NCBI GenBank assembly: GCA_025454405.1
Contig: JALOON010000056.1
Coordinates: 34,120 to 98,119 of the forward strand
DNA: 64,000 nucleotides
DNA from: Oscillatoriaceae cyanobacterium Prado104
Lineage (GTDB): Bacteria; Cyanobacteriota; Cyanobacteriia; Cyanobacteriales; Microcoleaceae
Direction: 5' to 3'
Shown here: piece after piece, positions 53,121-62,661 of the stretch
Position numbering within the stretch: the first letter of the stretch is position 1
Layout of the letters: every line of letters starts with the position of its first letter
The notes under the pieces: generated by a model
The model's input: only the letters and a program-made list of their open reading frames with translations
Databases searched by the model: none
What the model was told of the DNA's origin: nothing
Made by a program: the position numbers and the translations under genes

Positions 53121-53447
53121 CTAGCAGTAAGGTGCGATATCCTCACCGCAGACATCCGCCAAAAACGAGAGAGAACGAAAACGCAGCCACACCAATTGTT
53201 CGTACAACGGATTCAGCTTGCACATCGGCGGTATGTGGAACAAATGCCGCCCAAATAGCTGAATATCTCTCTCAAAAGGACAACTTGCTGGAATCAGCAG
53301 GCACAGCCGCCGTGCCACTCGCGCATCTCGCACTTCAAAACTATCCAGCCACTGCCGCACCGGGTGCAAAAGTCTGTCTGCAATACTTACGTGTCGGTGG
53401 CGATTTTCAGGAAAAATACTAGCAGTCAACTCCATGACTGACCTCAC
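53121..53447 (-). CDS. Mo-dependent nitrogenase C-terminal-domain protein
   Basis: 108 residues (a second Met at residue 5 is possible). The sequence ADRLLHPVRQWLDSFEVRD and CPFERDIQLFGRHLFHIPPM, then CKLNPLYEQLVWLRFRSLSFLADVCGED, matches the small family named after a nitrogenase-linked C-terminal domain, which is common in cyanobacteria including non-fixing ones. No nif genes are present in the window, so a nitrogenase role is not implied. Several conserved Cys residues may bind a metal (inference). Confidence 0.82.
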   Translation of the reverse strand: MRSVMELTASIFPENRHRHVSIADRLLHPVRQWLDSFEVRDARVARRLCLLIPASCPFERDIQLFGRHLFHIPPMCKLNPLYEQLVWLRFRSLSFLADVCGEDIAPYC

Positions 53448-53967
53448 CTATGATTACTAGCGAAAGGTTTATTGCAACCTGTATTTATCATCTTCTAAAC
53501 CCCTGGTTAATACGGTGACGCCAATAAGTTTTTTGCGTGACACTGACAGTAGTCCTTTGTGATGTTCGCAGCTTGTCCTTGTGATTTTCAATGCGCAAAA
53601 ACGCGATCGCGATCGCCCGCAAAGCCAGATATTCGAGCTATAATAGAATAACCAATAAAACTTTGTAACGCACTTCCAAAAAACACTATTCTTACAACCC
53701 TATCTGGAAAACACTATCGCGCCACCGCTATCGGTGAAAATACGGATAACATAACTTTACGAAATCGAGGAAAAAAAAAGGTAAAGTAAAGAAAGAGGAA
53801 AAAGACTTTGCACTCTGAAAGAATTTAGAAATCGGTATCCCGAGCCTCCAGCATCGGTATCCCCGAAGCCAAGGTCTGGGAATCGCAATTTGAGGAGGGC
53901 ATCGCATCTCCTGCAACCAACACTACACCGTCTTGTCTGTCTACTGAATAATTTAAGGTTTGAGGCG
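53448..53967. other. Spacer with short HIP1 and direct repeats
   Basis: ACGCGATCGCGATCGCC near 53602 and two copies of ATCGGTATCCC (53831, 53854) are the only structures seen. No gene. It is the divergent control region of the 53121 and 53968 genes. Confidence 0.4.
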
Positions 53968-54786
53968 ATGAGCAAGCACAACTATAAAGATGCCGACCTT
54001 TCTCAATCTACCCACGCGCGTGCGGATGCCATTTTGGACAAACTGCCTCCAGAAGTTAAAAATTGGGCTCAAAGTCTGCCTTGGCATCAGCGGCGCTATG
54101 TATTGTCTCTGAGTTACATATTGTGTGCATCTACTCCCGAACTGCAAGCAGAGTTTTTAGATGACTACACAGCCGACGGTTTGATATCTAAAATGTTTGA
54201 AGATATCGACACCCTGCACCGCGTCAAACAGTATCTGATCCGGTTTCGAGTGAAAAAAGAATTAAACGAAATTGATTTAAGAAGCTACATCAGACAATTT
54301 TACATCCATTCAGCTCAAGACGTGCGCCGACAAACAGACCAGTATTTAGAATCAGCACTCCGCTTCGTCTTGAGTACGGAAGAACGCAATAATGTTTTCA
54401 ACTACATTTTGGGTTTTGAGTTTATTAAAATCGTTTTTCAAATGAGTTGGTTGCAGCACGAACGCTTGGCTAGGTTGCAAAAAAACGAATCCCACTTTAT
54501 CAACACTTTTATCAAGCCAATTCAACACGCGCACAGACTTAACGGCATCATCATACCAAAAGATGAGAGAATCTTTTTTGCCAGACGCCATTATTACGTT
54601 CAGTCGCCCAGCATTTCTTACAATAAGTTAATCGAGCTAGTCATGGCAACTTTCAATACTGAAATGGTTACTGAGTGCGGATTTACTATTACCAGGCACT
54701 CTCAATCTTTTGAGTTTGACAGCGATTATATTTACGATCCCCACCCAGAAGAAGAACGATTTCCTACTGAGTTGCAGTTTATTTAG
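53968..54786 (+). CDS. Conserved hypothetical cyanobacterial protein
   Basis: 272 residues from ATG 53968 (upstream ORF extension to 53890 looks unrelated). The predicted fold is all-helical with no membrane segment: WHQRRYVLSLSYILCASTPELQAEFLDDYTADGLISKM, later RFRVKKELNEIDLRSYIRQFYIHSAQDVRRQTDQYLESALRFV in part. I remember this type of protein as widely conserved in cyanobacteria and sometimes misannotated as a cobyrinate synthase; the sequence gives no support for that. No function is proposed. Confidence 0.75.
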   Translation: MSKHNYKDADLSQSTHARADAILDKLPPEVKNWAQSLPWHQRRYVLSLSYILCASTPELQAEFLDDYTADGLISKMFEDIDTLHRVKQYLIRFRVKKELNEIDLRSYIRQFYIHSAQDVRRQTDQYLESALRFVLSTEERNNVFNYILGFEFIKIVFQMSWLQHERLARLQKNESHFINTFIKPIQHAHRLNGIIIPKDERIFFARRHYYVQSPSISYNKLIELVMATFNTEMVTECGFTITRHSQSFEFDSDYIYDPHPEEERFPTELQFI

Positions 54787-54816
54787 CAGTTGACAGTTGA
54801 CAGTTGACAGTTGACA
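54787..54816. repeat. GACAGTT tandem repeat
   Basis: GTTGACA repeats four times immediately after the stop codon of the previous gene. Confidence 0.8.
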
Positions 54817-54852
54817 AATATTAGCTCTCAATTCTCAAATCAAAACTCCCTC

Positions 54853-55902
54853 TCAACTGTCAACTTCCGCTTTCATTTCATCAATTTCAAACCAACTGAC
54901 GATAACTCCCGCTAGCGGAATAGCCAAAAATACGCCTAAAAGTCCGGCTGCCCTCGCGCCTACTAACAACGCAAAAAATACCACTACCGGATTGAGGTTA
55001 AGCGAATTTTGCATCAATCTTGGATGAATAAAATTGTCTTGAATCTGCTGCAAAACAATGCAAGCAGCCAAAACTTTTAACGCCAACCATACATTTTGAG
55101 ACAGTACGATAAAACAGACTAAACTAATTCCCAAGGTAGCTCCTATACCTGGAACCATATCGAACAACCCAATAATAAACGCTAAAACCAAAGGAAATCT
55201 CACATCTAACAGCAAGAAAAGGACAAAACTTGTTGTTGTTAAAAACAACATTAATAGGATTTGAGCTTGAAAAAAACCTAAAAAGTTACGTTCGAGCGTT
55301 AAAAACAAACGCCTGTGCAGGTGTCGGGGGATGAATTTGAGAACAAACAGCCAAAGCCTCTCGCCATCAAGTAACATGAAAGAAGCTACAACCGCAATCA
55401 AGATTAAATTCACTAAATTGGTTAAAAATACTTGTAAAAAAGCAATACCTGTCACTACTCCAGCCAGAGCTTGAGTTCTCAGTTGTTCTTCAATAACTCT
55501 CAGGTTAACTTGCAGGTTTCTCGCTTTGAGGAAAGTTTCCAAACGCTCGGACAGCGGTGCCAGAGCATTGACAAAATCTGTCACGCTGTCAATTAATTGC
55601 TGCCCTTGCGATAAAAGAGTAACGCCTACCGTGACTGTCAGGCCGCCAAAAATTAAAATAGCGAGTAAAATTACCAAAGCTACGGCTAAACTGCGCGGTA
55701 AAATTTTTTGCAAAGCGCGCACCGGATAGTTGAGCAAAAAAGCTACGAGGGTAGCAATTGTGAAAACGGCAACTGCTGTTTCAAAGTAAGCTAAAAGTTG
55801 CAGTGCAGCCCAACCTGCCGCAAATAACAGCAAAAACCGCACTAGAGCTAAATTGCTGAGCATATTCCAAAAATTGGGAGGGTTTCTTTCTTGCTCTCTC
55901 AC
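54853..55902 (-). CDS. AI-2E/PerM-family permease
   Basis: 349 residues with about eight membrane segments in the AI-2 exporter family pattern: two N-terminal hairpins, a soluble loop (LLSQGQQLIDSVTDFVNALAPLSERLE) and a C-terminal helical bundle containing FIIGLFDMVPGIGATLG, the most conserved motif. The family includes Na+/H+ antiporters and exporters of unknown solutes. Start ATG 55902; a later Met at 55863 gives MLSNLALVRFLLL. Confidence 0.9.
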   Translation of the reverse strand: MREQERNPPNFWNMLSNLALVRFLLLFAAGWAALQLLAYFETAVAVFTIATLVAFLLNYPVRALQKILPRSLAVALVILLAILIFGGLTVTVGVTLLSQGQQLIDSVTDFVNALAPLSERLETFLKARNLQVNLRVIEEQLRTQALAGVVTGIAFLQVFLTNLVNLILIAVVASFMLLDGERLWLFVLKFIPRHLHRRLFLTLERNFLGFFQAQILLMLFLTTTSFVLFLLLDVRFPLVLAFIIGLFDMVPGIGATLGISLVCFIVLSQNVWLALKVLAACIVLQQIQDNFIHPRLMQNSLNLNPVVVFFALLVGARAAGLLGVFLAIPLAGVIVSWFEIDEMKAEVDS

Positions 55903-56313
55903 AGGAATTTCCGATAATTATTTATCGCTCGAATATATTGCCGAACTCTCCTTTAGAATTACACTTGTGTTATCTGTAAGGCTATCCACCGCGAGACAGA
56001 AAATCGATCGGCCAAACAGAAGGAATAATTTAGTTGATAGTTGATAGTTGTCATCAGTCATCAGTCATCAGTCAGAAGGAAGAAGTAGGTGTTAGGTGTG
56101 GGAATGCGAGGGGGATGTGAAGCTGAAGGAGTAGTTTGAAAACCGACCCTAGCAGAATTTGAGGATGGGGAGAGAGTCGGTAAACTTGGACCCAAACAAC
56201 CTTTTTGAGATCCCCAGCGCGATCGACGGAAATTCAGCCTTCTGAAAGACACTGTGGAGAGCTCAATTTTTGAGATACTGAGATCGATCGATCGATTTAA
56301 CTGAGGAACAAAG
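55903..56313. other. Divergent spacer before gshA
   Basis: Contains short tandem repeats AGTTGAT (56033-56049) and TCATCAG (56052-56073). A reverse ORF of 129 codons (56061-56450) overlaps gshA and is rejected as a shadow. Promoters for gshA and the permease lie here. Confidence 0.5.
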
Positions 56314-57465
56314 GTGCTGCTATCAAAAGGCTTTGAAGTAGAAATGTATACCGGCACGCCTGCAGGTGATATTGTCGGTCTCTCCGATCGAATAGTTGCC
56401 GATTTAGATGGATTCGTGCGCGAACCCGACAGTCGCAACGTGGAGTACACGACGGCCCCGCTGTGCTGCTACGATCGCCTGCTGTGCGCCCTAGTCAAGC
56501 CGCGAGTCCGGCTGCGGGAGTATTTAAAAAAACTGGGCGATTATACCTTGCTGCCGGGGAGTACCCTGTCTCTGGGCGGGAGCGATCGCTTTTACCGTTC
56601 CGATCCTAACAATCCCTACCACACCTACATCGAGCAAACCTACGGCACCAAAGTCGTCACCGCCAGCATTCACATCAACATCGGCATCTCCCAACCAGAA
56701 ATGCTGATGCGGGCAATCCGCCTCGCCCGCGTCGAAGCACCCCTTTACCTTGCTTTAAGTGCTTCTTCCCCTTTCCTCGACGGCGAAGTTACGGGCTATC
56801 ATTCCACCCGCTGGGGATTGTTCCCCAAAACTCCGGCTACAGTTCCCTTGTTTGAAAGCCACAGACACTACATCCAGTGGACGGAAGAACAGTTGCAACT
56901 GGGTACGATGCAAAACGTCCGCCACCTGTGGTCTGCCGTGCGCCCCAACGGCGATCGCCGCCCTTACTGTCTCAACCGCCTCGAATTGAGGATTTGTGAC
57001 CTCGAAGTCAATCCCCTGGCGCTGCTGGCAATCACGGCCTTGCTGGAAGCGCGCCTGTGGCAGATGATGGAAGACCCGAGTTTAGACCCTTTGGAAACCA
57101 GCACTTTGCCCGCCGCTAACCGCAACGCCGATTTAGTTGCCCTGACGGATGCTAATGAAATTGCTGCTTCGCGGGATAGTTTGGATGCCGAACTCAGGCA
57201 CTGGCGGGATGGCAAACCTATTTTGGCCCGCGATTGGATTGAGGAAATTTACCAGGAAGTTTGGCCGATCGCCAAAAAACGCGGTTTTAGCTGCTTTCTG
57301 TCGCCCCTCAAAAAAATTCTCCGCGAAGGCAACACCGCCCAACAGTGGCTGAAGCTTTACGCTGGCGGTTCCAACAGCAGAAGCATTATCGTGCAAGGGA
57401 TTCAGGCTATGGCCCGCCAGGAATGGGAACTTGAGGATAACTTGTGCCCGCAGTTGGTGGCTTGA
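56314..57465 (+). CDS. gshA: Glutamate-cysteine ligase, cyanobacterial type
   Basis: 383 residues from GTG 56314, with TGAGG about 10 bp upstream. It makes gamma-glutamylcysteine for glutathione. Recognised from the whole-protein pattern of cyanobacterial GshA: MLLSKGFEVEMYTGTPAGDIVG at the start, VEYTTAPLCCYDRLL, LPGSTLSLGG and the middle TASIHINIGI. Glutaredoxin and peroxiredoxin are encoded 13 and 7 kb away, so the thiol redox genes are near but not in one operon. gshB is not in the window. Confidence 0.92.
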   Translation: MLLSKGFEVEMYTGTPAGDIVGLSDRIVADLDGFVREPDSRNVEYTTAPLCCYDRLLCALVKPRVRLREYLKKLGDYTLLPGSTLSLGGSDRFYRSDPNNPYHTYIEQTYGTKVVTASIHINIGISQPEMLMRAIRLARVEAPLYLALSASSPFLDGEVTGYHSTRWGLFPKTPATVPLFESHRHYIQWTEEQLQLGTMQNVRHLWSAVRPNGDRRPYCLNRLELRICDLEVNPLALLAITALLEARLWQMMEDPSLDPLETSTLPAANRNADLVALTDANEIAASRDSLDAELRHWRDGKPILARDWIEEIYQEVWPIAKKRGFSCFLSPLKKILREGNTAQQWLKLYAGGSNSRSIIVQGIQAMARQEWELEDNLCPQLVA

Positions 57466-57620
57466 GGAGGACGCGGGCAGCAGTACCCTGAAGGATCGAT
57501 CAGAATATTTAATCGATCGAAACCTCAGATAGGTTATAACTAAAAGCTATAACTTACATCTATCTTGAGATAGAGTTACCATGCGTTTAATTGCTGCTAT
57601 CAGCGCATCAGTTAACTTAA

Positions 57621-58100
57621 ATGCCTCAAATTGTTTTGGTTCACCCGCAAATTCCGCCGAATACTGGCAATATCGCCCGCACTTGCGCTGCCACTGGCAC
57701 TCAATTGCATTTAGTCAGTCCGATGGGGTTTGAAATTACCGATCGCTACCTGAAACGGGCCGGTTTAGACTACTGGCCCTACGTCAACCTCCACTGCCAC
57801 GAGAACTTGGAAGCTTTTTATGCTTGCCAGAAGCAGCGCGGGGGGCGCTCGATCGGATTCAGCACTAGCGGGCGATACAGTTATGCGCAATTCCAATTTC
57901 AAGCCGGCGACTGGCTGCTGTTCGGCTCGGAAACTGTGGGACTGCCGCAGTTTGTCTTAGATGGCTGCGATGCCACTGTGTTCATTCCCATGAGCCAGCC
58001 AGGGGTGCGGAGTTTAAACCTCTCCGTCAGTGCTGCCGTGGGTTTATTTGAAGCCAAACGCCAGTTGGGAGAGCTGGAATCAAGCATTATCAACACATAA
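57621..58100 (+). CDS. trmL: tRNA (cytidine/uridine-34-2'-O)-methyltransferase TrmL
   Basis: 159 residues, a minimal SPOUT methyltransferase. MPQIVLVHPQIPPNTGNIARTC (motif 1), LLFGSETVGLP (motif 2) and IPMSQPGVRSLNLSVSAAVGLFEA (the knot, SAM binding) are all present. It modifies the wobble base of certain tRNA-Leu. This is the second SPOUT tRNA methylase in the window (TrmJ at 22883). Confidence 0.93.
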   Translation: MPQIVLVHPQIPPNTGNIARTCAATGTQLHLVSPMGFEITDRYLKRAGLDYWPYVNLHCHENLEAFYACQKQRGGRSIGFSTSGRYSYAQFQFQAGDWLLFGSETVGLPQFVLDGCDATVFIPMSQPGVRSLNLSVSAAVGLFEAKRQLGELESSIINT

Positions 58101-58384
58101 ACATATAGAAATTTAATAGGTTCCGACCACCCTCAAAACTCGATTTAAAGATAAGAAATTTGTATCAAAGCGACGACTGCCGGGAGTGAAGAGATTGATA
58201 AATTTTATCGATCTGAAAGTAAATTGTTATCGAGATAACCAATTCCCCGAACAGATGATTTAGCAACAAAAAACAGAGATTTAGTGCGACCGACAGCCTC
58301 TGGCAGTACCCGCGCAATAAGTAAACGCTACATCTAGTAAATATACGGTTGTAGGTGTTCCGTAAATTAGCATAGAGTCGGATG
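58101..58384. other. Spacer upstream of the riboswitch candidate
   Basis: AT-rich, with no gene. GATTGATAAATTTTATCGATC (58174-58193 region) is an imperfect palindrome. Probably contains the promoter for the leader RNA that follows. Confidence 0.35.
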
Positions 58385-58610
58385 ATAGGTGGCACCAGAG
58401 CCTTGCCGGCAGGGGAATTGCATTCATTGGTTAGAGCTATTGCCGCGTAAGGCTTTTGGGGATCGCTGCGACAAGATAAGCCGGTAATTTTAAAATTTTT
58501 GACTGTGCGAGCTTGTCTAAATTAGAAAAGCAAGGTAATCTTGCCTAAGCAAGATAGCTGCCAGCGATAAGAATTATTCTTATTTGTTGATTTCCGCAGC
58601 GTCCTGCAAT
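58385..58610 (+). promoter_or_regulatory. Candidate c-di-AMP (ydaO/yuaA-type) riboswitch
   Basis: The leader contains GCCTTGCCGGCAGGGGAATTGCATTCATTGG (split: 58400-58419 and 58420-58430), then TGCCGCGTAAGGC and GATAAGCCGG. The GGGGAATT...CATTCATTGG core with a downstream GC-stem resembles the ydaO motif consensus as I remember it. It sits about 60-250 bp before a cell-wall hydrolase gene, a common target of this class. Exact ends, pseudoknots and the switch mechanism are not established. Confidence 0.5.
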
Positions 58611-58664
58611 CCCCTTGAGTGTTTCCAAGGACAGTTAAGCGCTTCTCAGTAGGAGGTCGTTTTT

Positions 58665-61073
58665 TTGAAACGAGCATATCCCCAAAAACTTAAGCCTGTT
58701 GAGGCTAGTGAAATCGAAAGGGACGGTTTGGCCGAACCGTCCAAACAGCAAACGATCGAATCTCTGGTAACAGCCAGCAGTGGTAGAGTCCGCTCTCTCG
58801 CCACGATCGGACTGGCAATATCGGTGGGTGCTTCCGGCATCTTGCTGCCGAGAAGCGGGGACAGCGCTCGCGCGACGGAACCCGCACCCGCTGCCGAACC
58901 TGCAGCTGAAGTACAAACCGCCTCCATCGCCAACGCGGCCGCCAGTTCAGAAAGAGTTGATGCAGCAACCGAACTTGGCAACACCGCAACAGCTAACAGC
59001 ATTGCAACTGAAACGGTACTCCCACCAGGGCAGCAGCAAAGCTGGCTGACGCCAGAAGGAATTCCTTTCCAACAGCAAGCCACCACCGCCGGAGTACCCG
59101 TACCGACAGTCACGATCGACCCGAACCAGGAGTTGGATCTCACTGGCTCGCAACCTCTATCGCCCGCACCCGGAACTGCTGCATTAGAGCCTGATGCGAC
59201 CTTGTTGCCCGATGCCAACGGGGCGATCGACAGTTTGAAAAAACAGGAAAACCGCACCACAACAGTGCGTCCGGCGGAGCTGGGGTTTGAGGAGCCTGCA
59301 AGTTCATCAAAATCTGCTTTACCTGTAGAAATATCGGGACAGCACCCGGCACCTGCAGCTACAGCAACCAAGACAACGATTCCCGATTTATCGACAACAC
59401 CCGTAATTCCCAGCGCTCAAATCGACGCTCGAAATACCGGAGTTAGACCAGAAGCGACGGTAGCTCAACCCTTCGAGTCAATTGAGCAATCGAACCCAAC
59501 ACCCAGCTTGCATTCTGCTGCCGTCGTTCCCCCTGCGGAGAATCCGATCGCACCAGCTCCGATGCTGTACAGCGTGCGTCCGGGCGATACAATTAGCGCG
59601 ATCGCCAAAGGTCACGGCGTGTCTGCACAAGAGCTGATCGCGCTCAACAAGCTCGGCGATCCGAACTTCTTGAATGTCAACCAGCGGTTAAAAATTCCCC
59701 AAAAAATCGGGTCTAATAATTCAGCGGTGCGAGCGGCAGCATCTACTTCTGCCTCCAACTCTACATCTGTGCCTGCTGTGGCCGCAGGACCAGGAGTTTT
59801 GCTCCCCAGCTCGCCTGCCCCTGAAGTTGCCAATTCAGGCATGACACCGATCGCGCCAAAAGTGCCGCTCGTGTCCCCCCTTGCCAACATTGAGGGTCTG
59901 AACAATATTTCAGCGCCGATGGTTCCCCAAATTAACAGCATTCCGCTGACTCAGGTTTCTCAAAGCATGAGCGATTCTGGAAAGTTGGAACTTCAAGGCG
60001 AACCGACATTTACAGGTGCAGTTGACACCAGCGCGCTGCCCGTGCCGGGGGGCGCAACTGCCAGCGCTAGCGCAGTCGGATCGTACCCGCAGCCGGCTAA
60101 CTTGACACCACTGTCTGGTGCAGGTTCAGTAGCAGAATTGCCAGTCGGCGAGCCATCGCGGTCGGTACCAACCTCAGCACTCAATCCTTATGCCGAACGC
60201 CTGCGGGCAGAAATTGTCAGACTGCGAGAGGAGTATCGGGCCGAGCGCAATTCGATCGGGACAAATGCCGTATCGCTGGCAGTAGCTGACGAAGCGTCCG
60301 TGCCAGTCGCAACGGGCAGCCCGTCTGCAAATATGCAAAATCTCAATCCAGATTTCCGCGCTACCGAATACGCTCAGTCAGTTCAAGACGAGATTGCTAG
60401 ACCTACTTCGAGAGCTTGGAGCGAGCAAGTTCAGCGACAGCAGCAAGAGCGTTTCGATCCGATGCGGGCAGCAGAATTGCAACCGATTAACCTGACTCCG
60501 GCTGCTAATGTGGAGACTGTAGCAGAGCCGCCAGTCGTGGCAACTGCTCCTTTGGGCTCCCAGGGTTACGATCCTCTGAGCAACCCATCTTTAGGGCGCA
60601 TGGTTTCGCCGGAACTTCCTCCGCTTTCGGGCGCGGATACTTATCTGCCTGACGGAGGAAATCTGCAGCAGTCCGCTAACGGGTTTATTTGGCCTGCTAA
60701 GGGCGTTCTCACTTCCGGCTACGGCTGGCGCTGGGGGCGGATGCACAGGGGAATTGACATTGCAGGGCCGATCGGCACTCCAATTGTGGCTGCCGAAAGC
60801 GGGGTGGTGACTTATGCACAGTGGAACGATGGCGGCTACGGCTATTTGGTGGAAATTACCCACCCCGATGGCTCTCAGACGCTTTACGCCCACAACAACC
60901 GGATCTTGGTACAAAAAGGTCAGCAAGTCGCTCGAGGCGAGCAGATTTCTGAAATGGGCAGTACGGGTTTCAGCACCGGACCGCACTTGCACTTTGAAAT
61001 CCATCCTGCCGGACAGGGGGCTGTCAATCCGATGGCTTTTCTGCCCGATGATGATTCCAGGGCTTCTCGGTAA
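58665..61073 (+). CDS. LysM-M23 peptidoglycan-associated peptidase/activator
   Basis: 802 residues from TTG 58665, with AGGAGG at 58650-58655 and no closer ATG. N-terminal about 45-65 is a weak hydrophobic segment. A long Ala/Pro/Ser-rich linker follows. LysM (about 302-346: YSVRPGDTISAIAKGHGVSAQ) binds peptidoglycan. The C-terminal M23 domain (about 680-790) has HRGIDIAGPIGTPIVAAESG (His and Asp ligands) and GPHLHFEI. All four zinc ligands look present, so it could be an active lytic endopeptidase or, as EnvC/NlpD-like proteins, an amidase activator. It is a likely riboswitch target. Confidence 0.93.
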   Translation: MKRAYPQKLKPVEASEIERDGLAEPSKQQTIESLVTASSGRVRSLATIGLAISVGASGILLPRSGDSARATEPAPAAEPAAEVQTASIANAAASSERVDAATELGNTATANSIATETVLPPGQQQSWLTPEGIPFQQQATTAGVPVPTVTIDPNQELDLTGSQPLSPAPGTAALEPDATLLPDANGAIDSLKKQENRTTTVRPAELGFEEPASSSKSALPVEISGQHPAPAATATKTTIPDLSTTPVIPSAQIDARNTGVRPEATVAQPFESIEQSNPTPSLHSAAVVPPAENPIAPAPMLYSVRPGDTISAIAKGHGVSAQELIALNKLGDPNFLNVNQRLKIPQKIGSNNSAVRAAASTSASNSTSVPAVAAGPGVLLPSSPAPEVANSGMTPIAPKVPLVSPLANIEGLNNISAPMVPQINSIPLTQVSQSMSDSGKLELQGEPTFTGAVDTSALPVPGGATASASAVGSYPQPANLTPLSGAGSVAELPVGEPSRSVPTSALNPYAERLRAEIVRLREEYRAERNSIGTNAVSLAVADEASVPVATGSPSANMQNLNPDFRATEYAQSVQDEIARPTSRAWSEQVQRQQQERFDPMRAAELQPINLTPAANVETVAEPPVVATAPLGSQGYDPLSNPSLGRMVSPELPPLSGADTYLPDGGNLQQSANGFIWPAKGVLTSGYGWRWGRMHRGIDIAGPIGTPIVAAESGVVTYAQWNDGGYGYLVEITHPDGSQTLYAHNNRILVQKGQQVARGEQISEMGSTGFSTGPHLHFEIHPAGQGAVNPMAFLPDDDSRASR

Positions 61074-61088
61074 TTGCCACCATCGCAA

Positions 61089-61124
61089 GTTATGGGTTTT
61101 GAGTTATTATCAAAACTCATAACT
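61089..61124. terminator. Hairpin after the LysM-M23 gene
   Basis: AGTTATGGGTTTTGA pairs with TCAAAACTCATAACT (one mismatch), 61089-61124. No long T-run, so termination is possible but weak. Confidence 0.6.
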
Positions 61125-61211
61125 TCGATAGAAAGCTATGAGTAATTGTGTTATCGCAAATTTTTTTTAGCTGAGTTGCCGTGTTAAGATAGTAAATCGT
61201 GAACTCAATAA

Positions 61212-61284
61212 GGCTCAGTGGCGCAGTGGTTAGCGCAGGGGACTCATAAGCCCAAGGTCGCAGGTTCAAATCCCGCCTGAGCCA
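61212..61284 (+). tRNA. tRNA-Met (anticodon CAT)
   Basis: 73 nt, acceptor GGCTCAG/CTGAGCC, D arm GCGCAGTGGTTAGCGC, anticodon stem-loop GGGACTCATAAGCCC, T arm AGGTTCAAATCCC. CCA is not encoded. It could also be tRNA-Ile with a modified CAT anticodon; the elongator Met is more likely from the ordinary body. Its 3' half is the left attachment site of the integrase element. Confidence 0.92.
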
Positions 61285-61337
61285 TATACATTTCAATAGT
61301 GCCAGGGTGCTTTATACAAGCTTCCTGGAATTTTTAT
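61255..61337. repeat. attL: 83-bp direct repeat at the tRNA 3' end
   Basis: Starts at AGGTCGCAGGTTCAAATCCC inside the tRNA and ends CTTCCTGGAATTTTTAT. The second copy is at 62662-62744 with one change (CCTGAGCC becomes CCTTAGCC). Confidence 0.95.
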
Positions 61338-61438
61338 CGGTCATTTTGGGGCAGGTTTGGACAAAAAATTGGGGTAAGGGTGGGGTAGATTGGGGGAGAC
61401 AGATTAGAATAGAGGAGCTTACCCCAACAGTTTCCATT

Positions 61439-62629
61439 ATGCATTCCAATACTTCTACAGGTAAAGCGACTAAGGGTTCTGTCCAAATGAAGGTTTCCAA
61501 CGGACGGTTGCAGTTAGTTTTTTCACATGGTGGGAGACGGCATTATTTGAGTTTGGGATTACCTGACAATCCTGCAAGTCGCAAGGCAGCAGAAGCAAAG
61601 GCAAAGTTAATTGAGTCAGATATTGTGTTTGACCGCTTTGACCCAACCCTTGCCAAGTACAAGTCGCAATCTGCCCTGAGCACCATTACCCCAACAATTA
61701 CCCCAATCGATCGAGTCCCTGAGGATAAATTACCCCTGAAGGATTTGTGGGAAAAATATACCCAATACAAATCCAATCAGGTTGCACCCTCCACTTTAGT
61801 CAGGGACTATGGCAAGATTGCCAAACGCTTGGCAACTATGCCTAAAGAGTTAAAGGATGAAATAGCTATCCGTGATTGGCTTTTGAAGCAGTTCTCTAGT
61901 GAAGTAGCTAGGAGAACGTTAGTGCAATTGAATGCTTGCTGTAAATGGGCGGTTAAGTCTGGATATCTGGCTGAAAACCCATTTGAAGGAATGGCGGGAG
62001 AGATTAAGAAGACAGTTAGGGGCACCAGCAGGCAAGCATTCAGTAAAGAGGAACGGGATGCAATTCTGGCCGCATTTGAGAATAATACCTATTCATCCAA
62101 ATATGCGCCGATCCCCCATTCGTATTACTTGCTTTATGTACGGTTTTTGTTTTTGACTGGGGCTAGACCAGAAGAGGCGATCGCGCTGAAGTGGAAACAC
62201 ATCAGCCCCGATAACAAGCAGATTCAATTCAGGGAAGCCATGCCCAGTGATACTGGTGTTTTAGGGGAAACCAAAACAGGGAAAGTGCGGACATTTCCAT
62301 GTAATGCTAGTTTAACGACTCTGCTGGAGTCGATTAGACCTGAAGGTGTTTCTTCTGAGACGCTAGTTTTTCCCTCTCCAAGAGGGGATTATATGGACTC
62401 GCATAACTTTTCTAATCGGATCTGGAAACCTGTTGTAGAAGCATTAGTGGAGGATGGCAAGGTAGAGCATTATTTACCTCAGTACAATACACGCCATACA
62501 GCTATCACTCTCTTGTTAGAGGCTGGGTTGGATGCTAAGGATGTAGCCCGTCTGGTTGGCAATAGCCCAGAAATCATTTACAAACACTATGCAGGCAACA
62601 AACGAGATTTAATTGTGCCTGAAATTTGA
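61439..62629 (+). CDS. Tyrosine recombinase (integrase)
   Basis: 396 residues from ATG 61439; the frame is open upstream to a GTG at 61307 inside attL (440 residues). N-terminal Arm-type DNA-binding domain (KGSVQMKVSNGRLQLVFSHGG), core-binding helical domain (LKDLWEKYTQY...), and catalytic domain: Arg in TGARPEEAIALKW, Lys in TKTGKVRTFP, QYNTRHTAITLLLEAG (Arg; the first of the H/R pair is Tyr-Asn here), GNSPEIIYKHYAG with nucleophile Tyr. It belongs to integrases that use tRNA genes. It follows attL directly. Confidence 0.93.
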   Translation: MHSNTSTGKATKGSVQMKVSNGRLQLVFSHGGRRHYLSLGLPDNPASRKAAEAKAKLIESDIVFDRFDPTLAKYKSQSALSTITPTITPIDRVPEDKLPLKDLWEKYTQYKSNQVAPSTLVRDYGKIAKRLATMPKELKDEIAIRDWLLKQFSSEVARRTLVQLNACCKWAVKSGYLAENPFEGMAGEIKKTVRGTSRQAFSKEERDAILAAFENNTYSSKYAPIPHSYYLLYVRFLFLTGARPEEAIALKWKHISPDNKQIQFREAMPSDTGVLGETKTGKVRTFPCNASLTTLLESIRPEGVSSETLVFPSPRGDYMDSHNFSNRIWKPVVEALVEDGKVEHYLPQYNTRHTAITLLLEAGLDAKDVARLVGNSPEIIYKHYAGNKRDLIVPEI

Positions 62630-62661
62630 AAAAATAAAGGTCTAGCTTGGCACTTGGTCCG

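Noticed and set aside
52866..53422. ORFs rich in LFPVPCFLF or GNREQGT
   Set aside because: Artefacts of the CCCTGTT tract; the reverse-strand gene at 53121-53447 is the real one.
56061..56450. 129-codon reverse ORF near gshA
   Set aside because: It overlaps the 5' end of gshA and has no domain.
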